A stretch of DNA of 18,240 nucleotides from Candidatus Hydrogenedens sp. (GTDB lineage: Bacteria > Hydrogenedentota > Hydrogenedentia > Hydrogenedentales > Hydrogenedentaceae): NCBI GenBank assembly GCA_035378955.1, contig DAOSUS010000061.1, positions 1 to 18,240 of the forward strand, read 5' to 3'. This document shows, one piece after another, positions 7,535 through 15,869 of this stretch. Position numbers and translations under genes: made by a program. Below the pieces are notes generated by a model. It was not told where the DNA came from. It ran no database searches and saw only the letters and a program-made list of their open reading frames with translations. Each line of letters starts with the position of its first letter. The stretch's first letter is position 1.

Positions 7535-8995
7535 TTATTTTGCTTTTCCGTTTAAGTATATATCTTTCAGAATAATATCGGATGTGTTTTCAGAAACAAT
7601 GTGTTTTTCTTTTTTGTTGTTGTCAAATAAGTGAATATTAGAGATGACAGGTGTCTGAACATCTGTTAAAAAAAGAGCAGGTCGGATGTCTTTCTCTCCC
7701 GTATGTATGGTAATGTTCTCCATATGGATATTTTTAACATGTCTTATAAAAAAACCATAGGCAGGTAGTGTTCCAAACATCCGGTATTCCGGATAAGCAT
7801 CTTCTTTCTCCTCAGGAACATCTATTTGTTTTTCTACCGCTCCTTTGAATGAAAGATTAATATCACGCAATGTAAGTTCTTCTATATAATGGTTCGGTAG
7901 TCCCGAAATAGGACAGCCGATAGAATCGGCACCTGTGGCGATTATATTTGTAAGGATTATTGTTTTCATCGTTCCTACAGAAGTAACAGATTGTCCTGGA
8001 CAACAAGGGCGTGCACGATTCCCTAAACGAATAAAGATAGGATTGCTTACATTCTGCATGCAAATATTATTAATAACGATATTTTCCGTTATTCCTCCAT
8101 CTACGGTCTGAATCGTTACGCCAGATATACGGGTATCGTAAATAGTGCAGTTGCTAATGGAAATATTTTGAAAACCACCATTTGATTCTGTTCCCATTTT
8201 CAATGCGTTGCACAGGGAACTTAAAATACAATTTGTAATAGTTATATTTTTGCAGGGTTTTGGCGAGGTGCTTTTAAGAACGATAGAATCATCACCAGAA
8301 ACGATATGGCAATCACTAACAATGACATTTTCACAGGAATCTATATCAATACCATCATTATTCCGATTACAACGGCTATTTATTTTCACATTAGAACAGC
8401 GTATATTTTCACATGCAAGTAAATGAACAGTCCACATAGCACCATTTTCAAAAGTTATTCCTTCTAAATTCACCTCTTTACACTCAATCAATCGAACGAG
8501 GTAAGGGCGGAATTTGTATATTCTGTTTTTATCCTCTATAAATTGTTCGCCTTGGCCATAAATTTTGCCATAGCCGACAATCCCAATATTTCTTTGTTGT
8601 TCTGCAAAAATGAGCGACCTTTGAGAATAATTGTCGGTATAAGAGCGATATGAAGGTTTTATCTCGGGAAAATCTTCAATCTCTGTGCTACTTATTAATA
8701 CACTTCCTGGACTTAGATAGAGAAATACACCGTTTTTCAAAACAATCGTCCCTGTAAGAAATTTCCCCTGTGGAATAACTACAAATCCACCTCCTTGTTC
8801 TGATACAGTGTTAATGGCTTTTTGAATAAATGATGTGTTTAATGTTTTCCCATCTCCAATAGCCCCGAATTTAAGAATAGAAACACCACATGTTTCTATT
8901 GTTGGGAAAAGTCTATCATTATTCTCTACCTGTGCATGAGTGATAAAACAAACACTCAGAAAAATACACAATAAGGAAATCAAATATCCTTTCAT
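7535..8995 (-). CDS. secreted GH28-family (polygalacturonase-like) beta-helix protein
   Basis: This 486-residue protein has a signal peptide (cleavage probably after HA-Q near residue 21) and a right-handed parallel beta-helix of the pectate-lyase-like superfamily. The entry motif SILKFGAIGDGKTLNTSFIQKAI (split here: SILKFGAIGDGK at ~39-50, then an extended helix) is characteristic of GH28. The GH28 acidic residues are present: D214 in RNNDGID, and D235-D236 in SGDDSI. The usual catalytic-site G-H-G is CNALKMG (262-268), with Asn263 in the His position, and the usual R-I-K is T-I-Q (294-296). It is therefore GH28-like but not a standard polygalacturonase, and its substrate cannot be stated. 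It is the last gene of a three-gene operon, 14 bases after the glycosyltransferase; AAGGGA seven bases upstream supports the start. Confidence 0.85.
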   Translation of the reverse strand: MKGYLISLLCIFLSVCFITHAQVENNDRLFPTIETCGVSILKFGAIGDGKTLNTSFIQKAINTVSEQGGGFVVIPQGKFLTGTIVLKNGVFLYLSPGSVLISSTEIEDFPEIKPSYRSYTDNYSQRSLIFAEQQRNIGIVGYGKIYGQGEQFIEDKNRIYKFRPYLVRLIECKEVNLEGITFENGAMWTVHLLACENIRCSNVKINSRCNRNNDGIDIDSCENVIVSDCHIVSGDDSIVLKSTSPKPCKNITITNCILSSLCNALKMGTESNGGFQNISISNCTIYDTRISGVTIQTVDGGITENIVINNICMQNVSNPIFIRLGNRARPCCPGQSVTSVGTMKTIILTNIIATGADSIGCPISGLPNHYIEELTLRDINLSFKGAVEKQIDVPEEKEDAYPEYRMFGTLPAYGFFIRHVKNIHMENITIHTGEKDIRPALFLTDVQTPVISNIHLFDNNKKEKHIVSENTSDIILKDIYLNGKAK

Positions 8996-9009
8996 AATCT
9001 CGTCCCTTA

Positions 9010-11172
9010 TTAATTAAGTATATTTAAAATCCCGGCTCTTGTTTTATAAATTGGATTAATAAAACCACCTTTTCCTTCTATTTCTCTTATCAATTGTTTT
9101 GCAAGATTAGTATTCTCATCTATGTATATAGCACGAATAATAGGGAGATAATGATTTTTGTGAATACCTGTTGGGTCTTTTTCGATACATTGGTAAAATG
9201 TGTCCAAAGCCTCTTGTTTGCGATTTTGTTCCATCAGACTAATAGCCAGGGAATGGTATCCCCAGGGTGTCTGCGGTTGAAGGTATATCGCACATTTAGC
9301 GAACCATTCTGCAAGTTCGGGTTTATTCCTATTAAGAGCAGCCCATGCTATGTAATTCCAAATCATAGGGGTAGGTGGATGAATAAAATCAATATAATTT
9401 CGTAGTTCATGATGGGCTTCTTCCCGAATGTTATCAGGGGCATTTATTTTCTTCAAAATCTCTATAAAGGGGCTATAGTCTATGCATTCAGGAATATTTT
9501 CCATTTCATTAAAAGAGAACGCCTCTTTACTTAAGTGGTATAACCAAAGACCATTCATCCCGGGTAAAAAGGTTTTTTCAAATTTTATCCCTGCCTTATA
9601 AAAGTATGCTTCTATAAAATTTTCATCAGGAAAATGAAACACAAACCGTTCTATTACCAGCCATGCACTTTCTTTTTCTTTATCTACAAAAATCCTTTTC
9701 AAACAGTTCATAACATCAAAAAAACTATAAACAGGGATTATATCTTTGTTCGGGGTTTCTGTATAGTAGGCAAGCATTTCATTTGTTATCGGAATGGAAA
9801 TATAAAAAATTCCCCATGTAAGTATCGGTTCATCAGGTTTGCTACTTTGAGAAATAATTTTTCCCGCAGTCTTAAAATCTGTTGTTTTTTGAGATATTGC
9901 AGAAACGAAAGTTTGATAAGAAAAAGCGATTAAAAGCCATGCTATCAATATTCTTCTGATTTTGGTCTGTTCAATATTCAAAAGTGTATAAGCAAGCATA
10001 GAATACATCGCAAAAGAACTGTAAAGGGTATATCTTGTTTGCATACAGGGCCAGACAAGAAGTGAAAGGAAGGTCAGAATAATAACAGGTGCTATAACAA
10101 CCGTTAATAGAAAAGAAATAATCGGTTGTGATGTGATTAACCAAAAAGGGAACAAATAAAAAAATGGTATTTGTCCTTTTTTAGTACATTCAGTTTTCCA
10201 TTTTGAATACAGGTCAAATAAAACATAAGTAAGAGAAAAAACAGAAAAAATAATGAGGAGGGTATCGAACCATAAATGTAATCCTATAATCTCATTAATC
10301 CAATAAGGCGTAATAAAAGTGCTTGTGGGTCCTTGATGAAAAAAAGGTTCATTTGTAAGGATAGCATCATCAGCCAATAAATCGGTTAACCATTTATAAA
10401 CAGACGGAACACCCATAACAAAATCATCTGCTTGGGTATATATAGGAATGGAGTGGGGTGTGAAGAAAAAGAAGATACAGAGGATAATTCCACCTAAACA
10501 AGCAGAAAATAATAAGAAAACACTCCTTTTCTCTTTTACAAAATATAGGGATAAGAAAAATATTTCGATAAGAATAAGCAGAAGCCCTGTATAATGTGAG
10601 ATAAATATAGTGATATTTGCTAATACCCAGAAAAATCCGCGGGAGTACGAAAGTTTTTTGTAAAGCAAGGCTGTTGCAACCAAAGAACATAAACCCACAA
10701 ATTCATAAAAGATATAGGGTCTTATCATCTGTGCAAATAAAATGTGGAACGGTGAAAGAGCAAATAGAAAAGTAGCCAATAAAGCAGTCCGCCTACCTAA
10801 AGAAAGTTTTACAAATATGAAGAACAACAAGAGATTAATTACACCAATGAATACAGAGACCCAGCGAAGTATCTCAATATTTGAAAGAGATATCGAAAAT
10901 AAACGGAATATAGAATAAAAAATTAAATGGGATAAGGGAACTTGGTCGGAGTGGTAGGCACTAAAAATAGAAAGAAACTCATCGAATGATGGCGAGAGAT
11001 ACAATTTGTATGTGGTAATAAACTCATCAAACCATAAAGAGAGTGAGCCAATACGATAACTTCTCAGAATGAAACCTATAACCAGAATAGTCAGAAGGGA
11101 TAAAGTATCAACAGCAGAAAAATAGGGCTGTTTCTGATTTTCGTGTTTCAGTTCTGTATCAGATAATTTCAT
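9010..11172 (-). CDS. GT39-like membrane glycosyltransferase with C-terminal TPR repeats
   Basis: This 720-residue protein begins with a short cytoplasmic tail and then about ten or more hydrophobic helices through residue ~430. The loop after helix 1 carries SLWFDEF (D49, E50), the acidic pair conserved in ArnT/PMT/GT39-GT83 enzymes, followed by DQVPLSHLIF. These enzymes transfer sugars from polyprenyl-phosphate donors to proteins, lipid A or other envelope acceptors on the outer face of the cytoplasmic membrane. The C-terminal ~290 residues are soluble, and roughly 600-680 hold TPR-like repeats (IWNYIAWAALNRNKPELAEW, GYHSLAISLMEQNRKQEALD). The start at 11172 is preceded by AAAAGG and overlaps the neighbourhood of the upstream stop (7-base gap). 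Donor and acceptor are unknown. Confidence 0.82.
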   Translation of the reverse strand: MKLSDTELKHENQKQPYFSAVDTLSLLTILVIGFILRSYRIGSLSLWFDEFITTYKLYLSPSFDEFLSIFSAYHSDQVPLSHLIFYSIFRLFSISLSNIEILRWVSVFIGVINLLLFFIFVKLSLGRRTALLATFLFALSPFHILFAQMIRPYIFYEFVGLCSLVATALLYKKLSYSRGFFWVLANITIFISHYTGLLLILIEIFFLSLYFVKEKRSVFLLFSACLGGIILCIFFFFTPHSIPIYTQADDFVMGVPSVYKWLTDLLADDAILTNEPFFHQGPTSTFITPYWINEIIGLHLWFDTLLIIFSVFSLTYVLFDLYSKWKTECTKKGQIPFFYLFPFWLITSQPIISFLLTVVIAPVIILTFLSLLVWPCMQTRYTLYSSFAMYSMLAYTLLNIEQTKIRRILIAWLLIAFSYQTFVSAISQKTTDFKTAGKIISQSSKPDEPILTWGIFYISIPITNEMLAYYTETPNKDIIPVYSFFDVMNCLKRIFVDKEKESAWLVIERFVFHFPDENFIEAYFYKAGIKFEKTFLPGMNGLWLYHLSKEAFSFNEMENIPECIDYSPFIEILKKINAPDNIREEAHHELRNYIDFIHPPTPMIWNYIAWAALNRNKPELAEWFAKCAIYLQPQTPWGYHSLAISLMEQNRKQEALDTFYQCIEKDPTGIHKNHYLPIIRAIYIDENTNLAKQLIREIEGKGGFINPIYKTRAGILNILN

Positions 11173-11179
11173 TTACCTT

Positions 11180-12484
11180 TTATTGTTTTTCAACAGGGTC
11201 GGGTTTGGGCGACTGATTGACTAATTTTAATATCGTATCAATAAGAATTTCTCCCGTCATTTCTCCCAATCCAGTGCGAGAAATATATTCATACTTCTTA
11301 AAACTGTTCCAGTCCACTTTGGTAAGGATATAACCGAAAGCGTCATTTGTCAATCCAAACAAAAATGGATGGGGAGTAGGCATTTTTCGTTTTAGGTAAA
11401 AGCCAATATTGGGAAGGGCTTCCCCAGGAATAGTTACAATTTGAGCAGTTCCAACATTAATCAAGTTAATTCGGGTAGGTATTGTATTTTTTTCTGTAAT
11501 AGGATATTTAATCGGTGAATTTTTTAAGACCATACGAAGTAACGGAGAATCAATGGGAAACTCAACAGGGGTATTAGTGCAATACAATGTGGGATTTTTC
11601 TGAACAGGAGCATCCTTCACGATACGCAATGCTTCACTGGCTAACAATTCTCCAATACGAATACATTCATCCCATGTCTGAATATCTCCATTAGGTCCAC
11701 GACAATCTGCTGTAACCATACCCCCCTGAGCACTGTTCATGAAAATAGCCATTCCTCCCGTTTCCGCTTCAATCTTATCATATAAAGGACCACATAGGTC
11801 AGGAGATAAAATCTTTTGACTATCTCCAATAACTTCCGGATGAATAGCATAATTTACCAGCGTTACAAGAATTTTTCCTTCCTTTTTCTTCTCCGCAGAA
11901 ACAGCCTGTAATACACTGCAACGATGGTCATACAATTCATCGGCATAGTAATTATAAGCAATTTTCCCTTTTGCCTCACCCATAGCAATTTTTAAATAAG
12001 CAGGCTTCATATTTTTATATGCTTCATTAATTGCTTCACCTGCCTGTTGACATACCCAATCAAGATATTTCAAATCCGCCGAACAATTCCCTTTTTCATC
12101 AACAAACCCATAAGTTTCTGGGGCACTATGCGTATGTGTAACACCCACCAGTATATTCTCAGGCGGAATTTGGGGAACCATTAAACGGATTTTATCCGCC
12201 AGCACAGATGACCAACCTAAAAAATCAAGGCTGACAATAGCTACGGCTATATCTCCTTTTTTCATAACCATCGCACGGGCAAACAAATCTCCAATCTTTT
12301 TTTCTACAGGTTCCGGTGTACCCACTCCACCTGATACTGGAAGCAAGGGGTCTGGCGTAACAACGCGTTTAGCAGAGCCAACATACAGCATATCTTTATC
12401 TTTGTCCACAGCAAAAACAGTTGAGCATAAAAGAATAGCAAAAATGGATGTAATTAAAAGTGACGAAACATAAAAGTTCTTCAT
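11180..12484 (-). CDS. secreted neutral/alkaline ceramidase-like hydrolase
   Basis: This 434-residue protein has a signal peptide (residues 1-25, cleavage after VFA). It matches the neutral/alkaline non-lysosomal ceramidase fold: VGSAKRVVTPD at 35-45, VTHTHSAPE at 115-123 (zinc His), NYAIHPEV at 211-218 (second zinc His), MNSAQGGMVT at 249-258 near the catalytic Ser region, PGEALPNI at 353-360 (zinc Glu) and FGYILTKVDW with Tyr398/Tyr400 following. Characterised ceramidases of 650-750 residues have an extra C-terminal domain that is missing here. Short homologues of this kind are common in environmental bacteria and are not proven ceramidases; a ceramide, other N-acyl lipid or amide substrate is possible. 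It is the first gene of the operon with the GT39-like and GH28-like genes. AAGGA eight bases upstream supports the start. Confidence 0.87.
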   Translation of the reverse strand: MKNFYVSSLLITSIFAILLCSTVFAVDKDKDMLYVGSAKRVVTPDPLLPVSGGVGTPEPVEKKIGDLFARAMVMKKGDIAVAIVSLDFLGWSSVLADKIRLMVPQIPPENILVGVTHTHSAPETYGFVDEKGNCSADLKYLDWVCQQAGEAINEAYKNMKPAYLKIAMGEAKGKIAYNYYADELYDHRCSVLQAVSAEKKKEGKILVTLVNYAIHPEVIGDSQKILSPDLCGPLYDKIEAETGGMAIFMNSAQGGMVTADCRGPNGDIQTWDECIRIGELLASEALRIVKDAPVQKNPTLYCTNTPVEFPIDSPLLRMVLKNSPIKYPITEKNTIPTRINLINVGTAQIVTIPGEALPNIGFYLKRKMPTPHPFLFGLTNDAFGYILTKVDWNSFKKYEYISRTGLGEMTGEILIDTILKLVNQSPKPDPVEKQ

Positions 12485-12533
12485 AATCTTAATCCTTATG
12501 GTTATGAATTAATTTAGCAAAGTTATAGTAGGT

Positions 12534-12539
12534 ATTATA
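12534..12539 (-). promoter_or_regulatory. possible -10 element of the ceramidase/GT39/GH28 operon
   Basis: On the minus strand this reads TATAAT exactly, about 50 bases before the start codon at 12484. It would give a leader of roughly 40 bases. The -35 region (TTCTTT at 17 bp spacing) is poor, so either an activator or chance is possible. A 14-bp palindrome overlaps it. Confidence 0.45.
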
Positions 12540-12549
12540 TCGCGATATA
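12536..12549. repeat. 14-bp perfect palindrome overlapping the putative -10
   Basis: TATATCGCGATATA is its own reverse complement. It covers the upstream half of the exact TATAAT facing the ceramidase-like gene, a position where a bound dimeric regulator would block RNA polymerase. The CGCG centre stands out in AT-rich spacer. Regulator identity is unknown; no regulator gene is in the window. Confidence 0.55.
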
Positions 12550-12715
12550 TAAAGAAAAAGAAAATATTGAGTAAGTAGGTTTCTTCCCTTACTTTATCTC
12601 GATATTTAGTAATCTTATTGGAGGATGTAAAGATACGATACATTATAAATATCCACATTATTTTGAGTGGATTATAAATAATATAGGTGTGTAGTGCAGA
12701 GGTATTATCGGGTTT

Positions 12716-13239
12716 CTATTTCACAAAAATATCGTTTATAGTAACAAAACGCAAACTTCCGAATTGTGCAAGAGAATCAGAGGTTATTCTATTTAATGGT
12801 AGCATAACGCTGATAAGCCGTTTACTGGATTTAACTCTTTTTTCATGGAATTGAAGCAGGTCTTGCAAGGTTAGTTGTTGGATACCTTTATACCATTGTT
12901 TTCGAGGGTCATCTTCAATTCCATGGAGATACCAACCATAAACACGCCCTAATATGCTTCGGAATGTGACCTTGTCTGTCTGATAGTCATTTAGCACCGA
13001 TTCTTTAGCAAAACGGAACCGTTCTTCGGATATAGGCAAATTATCAAATAGCTGTAGAAAGCATTCCAATGCTTCTTTTAATTTGTCAGGCTGTGTCTGG
13101 ATAACGCCAACCATTAAATCTTCATCACCTTTCTTATATCCCCCGATATATTGGGCTCCTGCGACATACGCTAATGCTCGGGCTTCTCGTAATTCCTGAA
13201 ATACAACTCCTGCCATACCTCCACCAAAATATGAATTAA
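12716..13239 (-). pseudogene. C-terminal part of M16 peptidase, separated by frameshift
   Basis: This frame continues the M16 peptidase homology of the gene at 13171-15711. It resumes with NSYFGGGMAGVVFQELREAR, the strongly conserved C-domain motif of M16 proteins, then ALAYVAGAQYIGGY and about 150 residues to a normal end (FVTINDIFVK). The first in-frame ATG is at 13216, in the middle of the conserved FGGGM motif, so this is not a natural start. A GGAGG precedes that ATG but is only one or two bases away and is simply the Gly-Gly-Gly coding. The frame overlaps the upstream half by about 70 bases. It is therefore the tail of a broken gene, or of an intact gene with a sequencing error. Confidence 0.85.
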
Positions 13240-15711
13240 GACCTCAATCACTGGTTCTTCTTCCATTGTTGACTCTTCTAACCCGAACTCTATTCGCACA
13301 CTTGCCTGTGTCGTCTCTTTATCCAGAACATACAATTGGGTATTTTCGGGTCTTCTTGATTTTAAATATATATAGGAAGGTGTGTCTTTTAACCCGGAAA
13401 AGTCCTTTTGCTTCTTAAATTCCTTCTTTAGATATCCTTTATAAAGTTTTGTTAATTCTTTATGATTTAGTGTTCCGGCATAAAAAATATGATGTTTGTA
13501 ATTCAATAAATTTTTTGTTATCTCCTGTAATTCTTCAATGGATAATTTTTTCAACTCCTCTTCCGAAAGCAAATTCAAGTAGGGAGATTGTGTATCTAAT
13601 CGGTTAAACTGCACTAAAGCCCGCATCACTTCTTCCGGGTCCTTTTTAGCATCTTCACGCTGAGCAAGGATAATCGCCTTTAATTCTTCCAAAACATCCT
13701 TCTCTACTTGAGGATAAAACATTACCTCCATCAATAAATCCATAGTTTCCTTAAAACGGTCATCGAAACCATTTAAAGAAATTACCGTTTCATTATTGGT
13801 AGAACGAACACCGAATTCTGCCCCTAATTTATACCATTCCTTCTTGAGGTTTTCTGGAGAAAGATAACGCGTTCCAGACTTTTCCAATAACCGTAGAGCC
13901 ACTGGAATTTTGGGATTGTGATAATTCCCTATATCTATGCGTATTTCTAAACTGAATATTTTATTTAGCGGATTTTTACAAAACCAAAAATCCAAACCCT
14001 CTTTCTTCTGCAGATGAATATAATCCTTCCCTTTTTCCAGAAAAACAGGTTCACTTTTAGCCATAGGAATTGATAAAATCTGCTGAGCGAAAGGTGAAAG
14101 TTTCGTGCTATCAATAGTTAGTGGCGTTAATTTGGGTTTGGGGACATAACTAATTTCGCGTTTTCCATCTTTACGATAGCCTGCAACATATCCTTGTGAA
14201 AAATACTTCCTGGCTGTATTTACAATCTCATCTTTGGTTATTTTTTCCATTCGTTCAATTCGTTTCAAATGCTCCTGCCAGTCTTCATGTGCTATAAACG
14301 CATCCGTGAGTTCACCTACTCGTCCCTCATTTGTTTCTCTTGACCGTTCCTTCATTTTTCGGAAATCTGTAATAATTGCTGGTAAAAGCCAATCTTCAAA
14401 TTTCCCCTCACAAAGTAACTTTACCTGCTCCAACAACAATTGTTCCACTTCTTCCAAACTCTGCCCTTCTTTGGGTACTCCCAATATATACTCAACGCCC
14501 AAATCGTTTAACTGCATGATAAAAGAGCCCGCTCTTCTAACTTTTTGCTTTTGGATGAGATTCAGATTAATTAAACCAGCTACCGCATTATCCAAAATCA
14601 TATCCATCAGGGCGATTTTATCCGAATCCGGGTGTAATTTAGGTACAGTCCGAAAAGCAAGCATAACCGAAGGCTCACCTTCAAACTGTATTTCTACTGG
14701 AATTCTTTCTTTCAACGGTTCATAGCAATATGTCGAAATAGGGGAACAGATTTTATCCCCTTCATTTTCTCTTTTTTCTATTGTTAAATTTTTATTACTA
14801 TCTTCCCCTTTTGTTGCTTCCTTTCTTATGTCTGAAAAATACCTCGAAATAATTTCTATCGCCTCTGGAATTTTTATGTCCCCTGAAATTCCAATGGATA
14901 AATTTTGGGGAACATACCACTTTTCAAAAAAACTTTTTATATTCTTTATAGATGGATTTTTCAAATGTTCTGGGTCCCCTAACACAGTCTGTGTCCCATA
15001 AGGATGGTCTGGAAATAACTTTTCATTAACAGCCTCCATTAACACGCGTTCCCGATTGTCCATGGCTCGATTCTTCTCTTCATACACGGTTTCTAATTCT
15101 GTCGGAAACAAACGAAAAACAGGAGCCGAAAATCGGTCGGATTCTAACATAGCCCAATGTTCCAAACACCCTGCAGGCAATTCTACCTTATACACCGTTT
15201 CATCAATCCATGTATGTGCGTTAATCTTGTCCCCTCCTAATGATTTATAAACTCGGTCTAATTCATTGGGAACTGCATATTGGCTTGCCTCCTGAGAAAG
15301 TTGGTCAATTTCTTTGTAAATTTCTTCCCGTTTCTGGGCATCTGTTGTTTGCCGATATTTCTCATATAAATCCTCTATTTTATCGAGCAACTCTTTCTCT
15401 TTCGTAAAATCAATAGTCCCTAATCGTTCTGACCCCTTAAACATAAGGTGCTCAAAATAATGGGCTAATCCCGTAGTTTCGGGTGGGTCATTCTGACTGC
15501 CCGCTCGCACGGCTATTTCTGCATAAAAACGGGGAACTTCATGATTTTCCGTAAGATATACGGTTATCCCATTACTTAAACGATAAATATATACCTGCAT
15601 GGAATCATCAGGTTTCGGTTGATATATTAATTGATAAGCATAAGCATAACCGGTTGAGCAATAAAATACTGCAGTCATAGTTATTCCTATTAAAAATTGT
15701 TTCATTATCAT
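13171..15711 (-). CDS. exported M16-family zinc metallopeptidase, N-terminal 5/6, frameshifted
   Basis: This 846-residue frame encodes most of a two-part M16 (pitrilysin/insulinase) peptidase. A signal peptide spans ~1-26. The inverted zinc motif HYFEH is at 84-88, and the third ligand Glu lies in ELETVYEEKNR near 205-212. A charged ~35-residue insertion (KIEDLYEKYRQ onward, about 110-145) lengthens the usual spacing. Further homologous M16 domains follow up to ~825. Normal homology stops at EEPVIEVL; the last ~22 residues (beginning HILVEVWQ) are out-of-frame translation. Adding one base near 13234-13240 joins it to the downstream frame, giving 2997 bases or 998 residues. It faces away from the second ceramidase-like gene and lies upstream of the ceramidase operon on the same strand. 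The active-site half is intact, so a truncated product could still fold in part. Confidence 0.9.
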   Translation of the reverse strand: MIMKQFLIGITMTAVFYCSTGYAYAYQLIYQPKPDDSMQVYIYRLSNGITVYLTENHEVPRFYAEIAVRAGSQNDPPETTGLAHYFEHLMFKGSERLGTIDFTKEKELLDKIEDLYEKYRQTTDAQKREEIYKEIDQLSQEASQYAVPNELDRVYKSLGGDKINAHTWIDETVYKVELPAGCLEHWAMLESDRFSAPVFRLFPTELETVYEEKNRAMDNRERVLMEAVNEKLFPDHPYGTQTVLGDPEHLKNPSIKNIKSFFEKWYVPQNLSIGISGDIKIPEAIEIISRYFSDIRKEATKGEDSNKNLTIEKRENEGDKICSPISTYCYEPLKERIPVEIQFEGEPSVMLAFRTVPKLHPDSDKIALMDMILDNAVAGLINLNLIQKQKVRRAGSFIMQLNDLGVEYILGVPKEGQSLEEVEQLLLEQVKLLCEGKFEDWLLPAIITDFRKMKERSRETNEGRVGELTDAFIAHEDWQEHLKRIERMEKITKDEIVNTARKYFSQGYVAGYRKDGKREISYVPKPKLTPLTIDSTKLSPFAQQILSIPMAKSEPVFLEKGKDYIHLQKKEGLDFWFCKNPLNKIFSLEIRIDIGNYHNPKIPVALRLLEKSGTRYLSPENLKKEWYKLGAEFGVRSTNNETVISLNGFDDRFKETMDLLMEVMFYPQVEKDVLEELKAIILAQREDAKKDPEEVMRALVQFNRLDTQSPYLNLLSEEELKKLSIEELQEITKNLLNYKHHIFYAGTLNHKELTKLYKGYLKKEFKKQKDFSGLKDTPSYIYLKSRRPENTQLYVLDKETTQASVRIEFGLEESTMEEEPVIEVLIHILVEVWQELYFRNYEKPEH

Positions 15712-15718
15712 ATTAAGA

Positions 15719-15724
15719 CCTTTT
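15719..15724 (-). promoter_or_regulatory. ribosome binding site deciding the M16 start
   Basis: AAAAGG on the minus strand lies seven bases before the first of two in-frame ATGs (M-I-M). That spacing favours the outer ATG at 15711 over the one two codons in. Confidence 0.55.
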
Positions 15725-15869
15725 TAAATTGAATCATATACCTATACAAAATAGATATAAGAATGAAATATCACAGTAATTTATCATATAATCAATATAA
15801 GTAGTCTTTTCAAACACTCTTATTATACACTATTACCAATCAAAACTTCTGACAAAAAGGAATATCATC

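Noticed and set aside
12562..12607. Imperfect inverted repeat (AAATATTGAG with CTCGATATTT, plus inner AGTAAG/CTTACT) followed by a T-rich stretch on the minus strand, as a terminator for the M16 gene
   Set aside because: The stem is AT-rich, has a four-base bulge and a C-A mismatch in the minus-strand RNA, so it would be unstable. I cannot support it as a terminator.
13199..13216. Independent start of the M16 C-terminal half at ATG 13216 with a GGAGG in front
   Set aside because: The GGAGG is one to two bases from the ATG, too close to act, and encodes the conserved Gly-Gly-Gly of the M16 motif. Conserved residues begin upstream of the ATG.
13171..13260. Programmed -1 ribosomal frameshift in the M16 gene
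   Set aside because: The direction fits a -1 shift, but C-TTA-ATT is not a slippery heptamer, and I see no stable downstream stem or stop-proximal stimulator. A point deletion or sequence error is simpler.
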